From Pseudomonadota bacterium (lineage in GTDB: Bacteria > Myxococcota_A > Polyangia > Haliangiales > Haliangiaceae), in contig JAEWJO010000573.1 of assembly GCA_023386455.1 (NCBI GenBank), forward strand, positions 1 through 17,667: a stretch of 17,667 nt of DNA, in the 5' to 3' direction. A program made the translations under genes and the position numbers. Below are positions 1 to 6,292 of the stretch, in pieces (position 1 is the first letter of the stretch; the number at the start of each line of letters is the position of its first letter). Below the pieces are notes generated by a model. The model did no database searches, was not told the origin of the DNA, and saw nothing but the letters and a program-made list of their open reading frames with translations.

Positions 1-246
1 GTCGAGGTCCCGGTGCTCGTCGTCCGCGGCGAGCACGACTGGGTCGTTCGCGCCGACGATCAGGCGCGCATCGCGATGCTCGCGCGTGCCGCGACCACGA
101 TCGTCGATGTCCCCGGTCTCGATCACCTGTTCGGCTGGCACGCCGATCGCGACGCGAGCCTGCGCGACTACGGCATCGGCCGTGCCGACGACTCGCTCGC
201 GGCCGCGCTCTGTCGCTGGCTCGACCCGCTCACTTCGATTCCATGA
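1..246 (+). CDS. alpha/beta hydrolase, C-terminal part (start outside window)
   Basis: The reading frame is open from base 1 and ends at a TGA at 244-246, so only about the last 81 residues are visible. The segment VPVLVVRGEHDWVV is the typical strand and turn carrying the acidic member of the Ser-Asp-His triad in alpha/beta hydrolases. VPGLDHLFGW further on matches the loop carrying the catalytic His. The nucleophile Ser is outside the window, so the substrate cannot be judged; esterase, lipase, dienelactone hydrolase or peptidase are all possible. The next gene starts 32 bases downstream on the same strand but has its own promoter-like site, so a shared operon is not certain. Confidence 0.75.
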   Translation, partial: VEVPVLVVRGEHDWVVRADDQARIAMLARAATTIVDVPGLDHLFGWHADRDASLRDYGIGRADDSLAAALCRWLDPLTSIP

Positions 247-266
247 CGCTCGCGCCGCGCGTGGTC

Positions 267-272
267 TAAGCT
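267..272 (+). promoter_or_regulatory. putative -10 box for leaderless transcript of first zinc-ribbon gene
   Basis: TAAGCT fits TANNNT and lies at -12 to -7 if the A of the ATG at 279 is +1. ATGACG at 243-248 is a weak -35 candidate with an 18-base spacer. No Shine-Dalgarno sequence precedes the ATG. The same spacing recurs before the next two genes, which is the main support. Confidence 0.45.
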
Positions 273-278
273 CGGTGG

Positions 279-890
279 ATGAGCCTGCACCCGTGCCCGT
301 CGTGTCGCCGTCACGTCGCCGAGGTCGAGCGCGTATGCCCGTTCTGTGGTGCGGCGGTGGCTCTCGCCTCCACACCGACGGTGCCGAGCCGGCTCACGCG
401 CGCCGCGATCTTCGCGAGCACCGCGCTCGCCGTGCCGGCGTGCTGGAAGGGCTCGACGGCGCCGCGCGAGACGCCGATCGACCACGGACGCGATCGCGAG
501 CAGCAAGGGACCGGCTCCGGCAGCGAGCTCGCGAACGAGGTCCCGCCGCCGGCCGCCGGCACCGGCACGATCATCGTCTCCGTGGTCGACTCGAACACCG
601 GTAACGCGGTGACCGGCAGGTGGGTGCGCCTGCTCGGCACCGCGTCGCCATCGAACCAGCAGGTCTCGACCGATGCGAGCGGGAACGCGACGTTCGCGAA
701 CGTTCCGCCGGGTACCTATCAGGTGCAGTGGCACGACGGCCATCCGCGGCACTCGCCGACGACGATCACCGTCGTCGTCAAGCCGGACGAGACGACGCAG
801 GAGACGATGTCGGTCTACATCCAGCCGTACAATCCGAACCAGCAGCCGATGCCGTACGGTGCGCCACCCGCGCGCCGCCGCGTCGTGTAG
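279..890 (+). CDS. zinc-ribbon / lipobox / carboxypeptidase-regulatory-like protein with PYGAPPARRR tail (paralogue 1)
   Basis: The 203-residue protein has four visible parts. Residues 6-23 form a zinc ribbon (CPSC-x10-CPFC). Residues 41-55 are a hydrophobic stretch ending in AVPAC, resembling a lipobox with Cys55. Residues about 96-178 look like a beta-sandwich of the carboxypeptidase-regulatory type, with the hallmark TDASGNATFANVPPGTYQV. The tail at 192-203 is PYGAPPARRRVV. A Pro-rich linker (EVPPPAAGTG) precedes the sandwich and is shared with the next gene. The likely topology is a cytosolic zinc ribbon, membrane insertion and an exported sandwich and tail; whether signal peptidase II cuts at Cys55 is unknown. 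The function is not known to me. Its place beside two paralogues and a convergent radical SAM enzyme makes the tail a candidate modification site (inference). Confidence 0.85.
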   Translation: MSLHPCPSCRRHVAEVERVCPFCGAAVALASTPTVPSRLTRAAIFASTALAVPACWKGSTAPRETPIDHGRDREQQGTGSGSELANEVPPPAAGTGTIIVSVVDSNTGNAVTGRWVRLLGTASPSNQQVSTDASGNATFANVPPGTYQVQWHDGHPRHSPTTITVVVKPDETTQETMSVYIQPYNPNQQPMPYGAPPARRRVV

Positions 891-893
891 CCT
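888..893 (+). promoter_or_regulatory. putative -10 box overlapping the stop of the preceding gene
   Basis: TAGCCT (TANNNT) sits at -12 to -7 from the ATG at 900, and its first three bases are the stop codon of the upstream gene. The 9-base intergenic gap has no Shine-Dalgarno sequence. Translation by reinitiation after the upstream stop is the alternative. Confidence 0.35.
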
Positions 894-899
894 CGCTGC

Positions 900-1487
900 A
901 TGCAGCTCGAGCCCTGCGCGCAGTGCAAGCGTCACGTCGCGATCGACGAGACCGCCTGTCCCTTCTGCCGAGCGCCGATCGAGTCCGCACCGCGCCGGCC
1001 CGCACTCGTCGGACGCTGGAGCCGCGCGGCGATCTTCGCGGGCGCGACGACGCTCGGTGCGTGTCACGCGAGCCCGGGCACGACGACGACGCAGCAGCTC
1101 GAGAACGACTCGAAGCACACCGAGACGAAGACGCAGGCGCTGAAGACCGAGGTCCCGCCGCCGGCGGCCGGCACCGGCTCGATCCACGGTGTGCTCGTCG
1201 ATCGGAACGGGGCGTTGATGGCGAACATGCCGATCCGGCTCTCGCAGGGCGGCTACACGCGGACCGACGCGAACGGCGAGTTCGTGTTCCGCGATCTGCC
1301 GCCCGGCACGTACGGGATCGTATTCCAGGAGCCCGATCGCCCGAACTCGAACATGAACATGACCGAAGTAGCGGTCACGGCCGGCGCGATCACCGAGGCG
1401 CGCGGCATGTACGAGCCCATCCCGGTCGATACCGGCCCGTGCTGCAAGCCCTACGGTGCGCCGCCCGCGCGCCGGCGGATCGTCTAG
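900..1487 (+). CDS. zinc-ribbon / lipobox / carboxypeptidase-regulatory-like protein with PYGAPPARRR tail (paralogue 2)
   Basis: This 195-residue protein has the same order of parts as its upstream neighbour. The zinc ribbon is at residues 6-23 (CAQC-x10-CPFC). The hydrophobic segment ends in TLGAC, a good lipobox with Cys55, the same position as in paralogue 1. The linker EVPPPAAGTG is followed by a carboxypeptidase-regulatory-like domain at about 94-175 (TDANGEFVFRDLPPGTYGI). The tail PYGAPPARRRIV at 184-195 is preceded by a vicinal Cys pair (GPCCK). Codons in the tail differ synonymously from those of the paralogues, so the tail is conserved as protein. It begins 9 bases after the previous stop, so cotranscription is likely even if it also has its own start site. 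The function is unknown; a substrate of the convergent radical SAM enzyme is my hypothesis. Confidence 0.85.
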   Translation: MQLEPCAQCKRHVAIDETACPFCRAPIESAPRRPALVGRWSRAAIFAGATTLGACHASPGTTTTQQLENDSKHTETKTQALKTEVPPPAAGTGSIHGVLVDRNGALMANMPIRLSQGGYTRTDANGEFVFRDLPPGTYGIVFQEPDRPNSNMNMTEVAVTAGAITEARGMYEPIPVDTGPCCKPYGAPPARRRIV

Positions 1488-1510
1488 ACCCTCGCCGCGC
1501 GTGGTGCGTC

Positions 1511-1516
1511 TATGAT
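1511..1516 (+). promoter_or_regulatory. putative -10 box for leaderless transcript of third zinc-ribbon gene
   Basis: TATGAT is one base from the bacterial -10 consensus and lies exactly at -12 to -7 from the ATG at 1523. TAGACC at 1485-1490 is a poor -35 candidate with a long 20-base spacer. A 12-base string GCCGCGCGTGGT occurs just upstream here and again upstream of the first gene of the set. Confidence 0.5.
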
Positions 1517-1522
1517 CGGCCC

Positions 1523-2014
1523 ATGACCGAGCTCGCGCCGTGTCCGCAGTGTCGACGTCACGTCGCGAGCCGCGAGACGCGCTGTCCGTTCTGCGCCACT
1601 GCGCTCACCGGCCTTCGTGCGTTGCACCGCATCCCCGGCCGGCTCGCCCGCGCCGCGGCGTTCAGCGCCGCACTCGCGGCGTGCTCCGACAAGAAGGCCG
1701 CGGAGCCACCGCCCGCCGGTAGCGCCCAGGGCAGCGACGATCTCGAGAAGCTGCTCGATCACGATGGCACGACCGTCGAGCACGCGACGCCGCGCGACGC
1801 GGCGCTCGCCGACGCGGATGTCGACGCCGCGCTCGATGCCGGCATCGCGGTCGACGCCGGCCTCTCGCAGGAAGAGCTCGACGCGCGCGAGCTGCAGCGC
1901 AAGAAGTGGCGCGAGCAGAAGCGTCGCGAGCAGGAAGAGCTGCGGAGGCGCCGCCTCGATCACCTCAACGCGAAGCCGTACGGCGCACCGCCCGCGCGAC
2001 GACGCTTCGTCTAG
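1523..2014 (+). CDS. zinc-ribbon / lipobox protein with charged helix and PYGAPPARRR tail (paralogue 3)
   Basis: The frame is open far upstream, but the ATG at 1523 is chosen because it places the zinc ribbon at residues 7-24 (CPQC-x10-CPFC) like the two neighbours. The product has 163 residues. The hydrophobic segment ends in ALAAC, a standard lipobox with Cys54. In place of a beta-sandwich there is a linker rich in Pro and Gly, an Asp/Ala-rich part (DAALADADVDAALDAG), and a strongly charged helix rich in Arg, Glu and Lys at about 118-150 that could form a coiled coil. The tail PYGAPPARRRFV at 152-163 is again at the very end. So both ends are conserved while the middle has been replaced. 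The stop overlaps that of the convergent gene within CTAG. The function is unknown. Confidence 0.85.
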   Translation: MTELAPCPQCRRHVASRETRCPFCATALTGLRALHRIPGRLARAAAFSAALAACSDKKAAEPPPAGSAQGSDDLEKLLDHDGTTVEHATPRDAALADADVDAALDAGIAVDAGLSQEELDARELQRKKWREQKRREQEELRRRRLDHLNAKPYGAPPARRRFV

Positions 2015-2784
2015 AGGCTGACGACGAGCGCGACCTCGAGCGCGGTGTCGTAGCGCACGAGCTCCTGCGGTGGCGTCGAGTCGAATGCGACCGTGAGCGC
2101 CGTGCGCAGCGAGAACCGGCTCCCGAGCTTGCTCTGGACGGCGAGCTCGCCGAGCAGACGAAAGTCACCGGGCGCGTCGAGCCGCGGCTGGAAGTACAGC
2201 GTCTCGACGATGTCGACGTTCGGGTTCGCGCCCTGATGGCCCGTGACGTACGCCGAGGCGCGGTGGGCGAGCGAGCGCGCGCCCCCGTCGGTCGTGCCCA
2301 TCCGGTCGTCGAGCTCCTCGACCTCGAGCATGTACGCCGCGCCGGCGAGCAGGCCGAATGCGGGTCTGTCGACGATCTGGTAGGCCGGCCCGGTCCCGCT
2401 GAGCGCGCGGAAGCGCAGGCGCCGGAACTGATCGTACTCGTGCTGCGCGAATAGCTCCCACCGCCACTGCGGATCGAGCGTCACGCGCGCGCGCACGTGC
2501 TCGAACGTCTTGCGCGTCAGCAGCACGCCGCGACTCTTGCCGTAGCCGCCGCGCGCCATCGCGAGCCCGAGCCAGCGCCCGTGGCGAACGACGGTGGAGC
2601 CGCCGGCGCCGACGTCGAGGATCGGGTTGTTACCCTCGCGCCAGTTCACCTTGAGAGACAGCTCGCCCGAGACGCCGTCCTCGGCAGGCTGCTTCGCGAG
2701 CGCACCCTGGACGTTGACGATCTGCGCGGCTGCGCTGCGACCTGCAGCGACGACGAGAAGAACTGCCAGAACGACGGACCGCAT
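2011..2784 (-). CDS. DUF481-type outer-membrane beta-barrel protein
   Basis: The 257-residue product starts with a signal peptide (MRSVVLAVLLVVAAGRSAAAQ). It then shows alternating polar and aromatic strands that end in a hydrophobic C-terminal strand (ALVVSL), as expected of an outer-membrane barrel. The central part resembles the DUF481 (YdiY-like) family, with WRWELFAQHEYDQFRRLRFR followed by ALSGTGPAYQ. Family members are poorly characterised; several are salt-induced outer-membrane proteins. The gene starts 9 bases after the radical SAM stop, so the two are very likely one operon. The ATG has no good Shine-Dalgarno sequence. Its stop overlaps that of the convergent zinc-ribbon gene. Whether it takes part in handling the tail-bearing lipoproteins is speculation. 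Confidence 0.75.
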   Translation of the reverse strand: MRSVVLAVLLVVAAGRSAAAQIVNVQGALAKQPAEDGVSGELSLKVNWREGNNPILDVGAGGSTVVRHGRWLGLAMARGGYGKSRGVLLTRKTFEHVRARVTLDPQWRWELFAQHEYDQFRRLRFRALSGTGPAYQIVDRPAFGLLAGAAYMLEVEELDDRMGTTDGGARSLAHRASAYVTGHQGANPNVDIVETLYFQPRLDAPGDFRLLGELAVQSKLGSRFSLRTALTVAFDSTPPQELVRYDTALEVALVVSL

Positions 2785-2793
2785 GGACGACGA

Positions 2794-4044
2794 TCAAGAC
2801 GGACGCGACGCGTCGGTGTTCGCGCCGTCGAGATCCTCGACGACGAGCTCGAACTTGCTCTGATCGAATGGCAGGCCCGGCGCGCGCGCGATCTGGACGA
2901 GGCGCTCGCGCTTGCCGATGCGCTGCATCTCGAGCGCGCGGTGATGGCACATCGGATTGTTGCCCGGCTTGCCGAGCAGCGCCTCGCTCGTCCACGTGCA
3001 GCCGGCCTTGCAGACGTCGGCGTAGTAGCAGGTCGCGCAGTAGCCCCACAGGCTCTCGACGCCGCGCCCGCGGTTGAAGCGCATCGGTGCCGAGCGCTCC
3101 CAGATGTCGACGAGACGCGCGTCGCGCACGTTGCCCGAGCCCCACGTCGCGGTCGCCATCGAGGGGCAGCCCTTGATCGTGCCGTCGGCCTCGATGCCGA
3201 TGCCCCACACGCCCGCGCCGCAACCGACGTGATGGCCGCGCGGCAGCGTGCCTCGCAGCGTCGTCTCCGTCGGCCCGAAGTAGCCGACGTTGTTGCCGGG
3301 CCACAGCAGGACGTCCGCCTCCTTGCAGCGCGCGGCGAGCCGCTCGAGCAGCGGAAACAGCTCGAGCAGGTCGTACGGCTGGAGGATCCACTCGGGCCGA
3401 TCGGCCGCGCGTCCCATCGCGACGGTCAGCTGGATCTGCCAGCTGTGGACGCCGTTCGCGATGATCGTCTCGAGCACGTCGGGCAGCTCGGGCAGCGACA
3501 GCTTGTTGATCTGCGTGTTCGCGGAGACGAGCACGCCCGCGGCGTGGAGGTTCGCCATCGCCTCGATCGCAGCGGCCCACGAGCCGCTGACGCCGCGCTG
3601 CGTGTCGTGCGTCGCGGCCATGCCGTCGATCGAGACGCTCGCCGACAGCAGGCCGGCCGCCTTCGCGGCGCTCGCCCGTTCGGGTGTCATGTTGCGGCCG
3701 CCGGTCGTGAGCAGCGCCTCCATGCCGCGCTCGGCGATGCGCGCGATGATCTCGAGCCAGTCCTCGCGCAGGTACGACTCGCCGCCGATCAGCACGACCT
3801 CGATGACGCCGAGCTCGGCGAGCTGGTCGACGAGCGAGAGTGCCTCGGTGGTCGTCAGCTCGTCGGGTCGGGCGCGGCCGGCGCGGGAGCCGCAGTGACC
3901 GCACGCGAGGTCGCACGCGAGCGTGATCTCCCAGACCGCCAGGATCGGGCGGGCCGCCGTGTCGAGCGCGCGGACCTCGCTGGCGAGATTCAGCTCGCGC
4001 CGGGCCGGGGGCGCCTTCGGGGCGATCGGCAGCTTCTTCACCAT
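2794..4044 (-). CDS. radical SAM/SPASM enzyme, probable peptide-modifying maturase
   Basis: From the ATG at 4044 the protein has 416 residues. The radical SAM motif CDLACGHC gives the [4Fe-4S] ligands Cys44, Cys48 and Cys51. GGESYL (the GGE motif that helps bind SAM) and SVSIDG follow. The C-terminal part is a complete SPASM domain: a Cys ahead of GTIKGC, then CATCYYADVCKAGC (C-x2-C-x5-C-x3-C from Cys336), then PMCHH. This should hold two auxiliary iron-sulfur clusters. Enzymes of this layout commonly modify ribosomally made peptides or proteins, though other substrates exist. The frame extends to an upstream ATG at 4131, but that would cross the divergent promoter region and add 29 unconserved-looking residues. 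Residues 11-16 read APPARR, echoing the nearby PYGAPPARRR tails. It is probably cotranscribed with the DUF481 gene. Confidence 0.85.
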   Translation of the reverse strand: MVKKLPIAPKAPPARRELNLASEVRALDTAARPILAVWEITLACDLACGHCGSRAGRARPDELTTTEALSLVDQLAELGVIEVVLIGGESYLREDWLEIIARIAERGMEALLTTGGRNMTPERASAAKAAGLLSASVSIDGMAATHDTQRGVSGSWAAAIEAMANLHAAGVLVSANTQINKLSLPELPDVLETIIANGVHSWQIQLTVAMGRAADRPEWILQPYDLLELFPLLERLAARCKEADVLLWPGNNVGYFGPTETTLRGTLPRGHHVGCGAGVWGIGIEADGTIKGCPSMATATWGSGNVRDARLVDIWERSAPMRFNRGRGVESLWGYCATCYYADVCKAGCTWTSEALLGKPGNNPMCHHRALEMQRIGKRERLVQIARAPGLPFDQSKFELVVEDLDGANTDASRPS

Positions 4045-4090
4045 GTCGGTGGTAACACGCGTTGCCGTTCGCAACGTCCTCGACGGAGTG

Positions 4091-4110
4091 TGATCAGTAA
4101 CATGTTGATC
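4091..4110. promoter_or_regulatory. symmetrical site in the divergent promoter region
   Basis: TGATCA is followed by AACATGTT and TGATC, giving a GATCA/TGATC pair 9 bases apart with a smaller palindrome inside. It lies between the radical SAM and amylase starts and is AT-rich compared with its surroundings. An operator for either or both genes is possible but unproven. Confidence 0.3.
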
Positions 4111-4124
4111 TGGAGACGCTCTTC

Positions 4125-4145
4125 GGGGCACGAATCGTGCTCCCC
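4125..4145 (+). repeat. inverted repeat ending at the amylase start codon
   Basis: The core GCACGA-A-TCGTGC (4128-4140) is a perfect inverted repeat extended by GGG on one side and CCC on the other, with one unpaired T. It ends directly before the ATG at 4146. It could be an operator or, in RNA, a hairpin that limits ribosome access. The GTG at 4137 falls inside it. Confidence 0.35.
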
Positions 4146-6191
4146 ATGCCCGCCGTGTCGCGCGTCCTAGCGTCGGTTCTCGCTCTGGGTCTTGCCGCCT
4201 GCGGTGGTGCGTCGGACGTCGAACATCCGGCCGATCGGCCGCATCGCTCGAACGCGGACGTCGACTGGCGCGACCAGGTCATCTACCAGATCGTGATCGA
4301 CCGGTTCGCGAACGGCGATCCGAACAACGACTTCAACGTCGAGCCGAGCGTGCCGGGCAAGTTCCACGGCGGCGACTGGCAGGGCGTGATCGACAAGCTC
4401 GACTACCTCGAGCAGCTCGGCGTGACGGCGCTGTGGATCTCGCCGGTCGTGAAGAACGTCGAGGAAGACGCCGGGTTTCACAGCTACCACGGCTACTGGA
4501 CGCAGGACTTTCTGCGACCGAACGCCCACTTCGGCGACCTCGCGAAGCTGCGCGAGCTGATCGACAAGGCGCACGACAAGAACATGCTCGTGATCCTCGA
4601 TGTGGTGACGAACCACATGGGGCAGCTGTTCTATTACGACATCAACGGCAACGGTCAGCCCGACGACAGCTTGTTCGGCGGCGGCTACGGCCACACGTGC
4701 CTGCAGATCTGCAAGCAGAACCCGGCGGCGTGCTCGACCGACGAGATCGAGTACTGCACGGAGGGCAAGGACTACCTCGAGCGCATCATCGAGTGGGATC
4801 CGGACTACGACCCTCGCGGCGTGCAGGGCTGGACCTCGCTCGGCTTCTCGGGCCCCGCCGACGTGCGGTTCACCGACTGGCCCGACAAGAACCGCACGCC
4901 GCCGCCGCGTCCGCCGGAGTGGTTCGACTGGCCGGACGACAAGCCGTGGTTTGACGATCCGAGCTGGTACAACCGGCGCGGCCGCGTCTACGTGTGGTGG
5001 CACGAGGCCGACTACACGAACGACTTCGTCCGCGATCAGGAGACGAAGGGCGACTTTCCGGGCGGCCTGAAGGATCTCGACACCGACAATCCAGATACGA
5101 AGGAGGCGCTGATCCGCGCGTTCGAGTACTGGATCGACGTCGCCGACTTCGACGGCTTTCGCATCGACACGGTCAAGCACATCGATCGTCCCGAGGTGAA
5201 CCGCAACGTGCGCGCATTCTGGGGCGACTTCGCCGACCGGATGCGCGCGAAGGCGAAGTCACTCGGCAAGCAGAACTTCTTCCTGTTCGGCGAGGCGTTC
5301 GACGGCAAGGACGATCTGATCGGCTCGTACACGTGGGGCGGTCAGGACGCGCAGGGCGCGTTCGGCCGGCTCGACTCGGTGTTCTACTTCTCCCAGAAGT
5401 ACCGCGGCATCGACGCGGTCTTCGCGCAGGGCCAGCCGACGAAGAACCTCGAGTGCCTCTACAACTCGCGCGTCGGCCGCAACCCGACCGACACGTTCTG
5501 CCAGACGAACGGCTATCCGCAGGGCCCCGATTACCAGCCGACACCGCACGCATCTTCCGCCGACGGTGGCATCGGTCTCGCGCCGCAGCAGGTGCTCGTC
5601 AACTTCCTCGACAACCACGATCTGCCGCGCTTCATGTTCGAGAAGAACGACCCGGCGATCCTCAGGTCCGCGCTCATGTACCTCATGACGTGGGACGGCA
5701 TCCCGTGCGTCTACTACGGCACCGAGCAGGGCTTCGCCGGCGGCGTCGATCCGAAGAACCGCGAGGACATGTTCCGCGGCAACGAGCTGCTCCACCTCGC
5801 GCCGTTCGCGACCGACGGCGAGCTGTTCGGCTTCGTGCAGGGCCTCATCAAGATGCGCAAGGACAACATCGCGCTGCGCCGCGGTCAGGTGATGCCCGTG
5901 TGGTCGACGACGGTCAGCGGCGCGCGCCGCGACGCCGGCATCTTCGCGTTCGAGCGCACCGTGATGGGCGAGCAGACCGTGCTCGTCGTGTTGAACTCGA
6001 GCACGCAGTCGAGCGAGAGCTGCGCACCGACGACCGATGGTGGCGCGTGCCTGAAGACGACCCTCGCGCCCGGCTCGGTGCTGACCGACGTCATGCCCGG
6101 CGGCGATGGCGCGACGTTCACGGTCAAGACCGACGGCACCGTCGCGGTGACCGTGCCCGCGCGCTCCGGCCGCGTCCTCGTCAAGAAGTAG
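4146..6191 (+). CDS. lipoprotein alpha-amylase (glycoside hydrolase family 13)
   Basis: The start chosen is the ATG at 4146, giving 681 residues; a GTG at 4137 is in frame but lies inside an inverted repeat. The N-terminus has a lipoprotein signal (ALGLAAC). The GH13 barrel starts at WRDQVIYQIVIDRFANGD. All four classic regions are present: DVVTNH; GFRIDTVKH with the nucleophile Asp341; FGEAFDG with the acid Glu383; and FLDNHD with Asp492. The C-terminus is a beta-rich domain as in other amylases. An insertion with several Cys (HTCLQICKQNPAAC) suggests disulfides, fitting a protein outside the cytoplasm. It should hydrolyse alpha-glucans at the cell envelope; subfamily and exact product cannot be read from sequence alone. 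It is divergent from the radical SAM gene with about 100 bases between. Confidence 0.92.
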   Translation: MPAVSRVLASVLALGLAACGGASDVEHPADRPHRSNADVDWRDQVIYQIVIDRFANGDPNNDFNVEPSVPGKFHGGDWQGVIDKLDYLEQLGVTALWISPVVKNVEEDAGFHSYHGYWTQDFLRPNAHFGDLAKLRELIDKAHDKNMLVILDVVTNHMGQLFYYDINGNGQPDDSLFGGGYGHTCLQICKQNPAACSTDEIEYCTEGKDYLERIIEWDPDYDPRGVQGWTSLGFSGPADVRFTDWPDKNRTPPPRPPEWFDWPDDKPWFDDPSWYNRRGRVYVWWHEADYTNDFVRDQETKGDFPGGLKDLDTDNPDTKEALIRAFEYWIDVADFDGFRIDTVKHIDRPEVNRNVRAFWGDFADRMRAKAKSLGKQNFFLFGEAFDGKDDLIGSYTWGGQDAQGAFGRLDSVFYFSQKYRGIDAVFAQGQPTKNLECLYNSRVGRNPTDTFCQTNGYPQGPDYQPTPHASSADGGIGLAPQQVLVNFLDNHDLPRFMFEKNDPAILRSALMYLMTWDGIPCVYYGTEQGFAGGVDPKNREDMFRGNELLHLAPFATDGELFGFVQGLIKMRKDNIALRRGQVMPVWSTTVSGARRDAGIFAFERTVMGEQTVLVVLNSSTQSSESCAPTTDGGACLKTTLAPGSVLTDVMPGGDGATFTVKTDGTVAVTVPARSGRVLVKK

Positions 6192-6292
6192 CACCGCGCG
6201 TTGCGATCGGCAGCATCGCGAGGGACGGCCGCGCGCTAACACCGCGGATCGCCTTCACGCTGCATGGCACGAGAGCCGCTAGAGGCGCGCCC

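Noticed and set aside
620..1522. Upstream extension of the third zinc-ribbon gene, open for 900 bases.
   Set aside because: The extension overlaps the first two paralogues in another frame and encodes Arg/Ala/Asp-rich nonsense. The zinc ribbon aligns only when translation starts at 1523.
4045..4131. 29-residue N-terminal extension of the radical SAM protein from the ATG at 4131.
   Set aside because: It would cover the divergent promoter region with its symmetrical site, and the added residues look unlike the rest of the protein. The ATG at 4044 leaves a normal leader before the CxxxCxxC motif.
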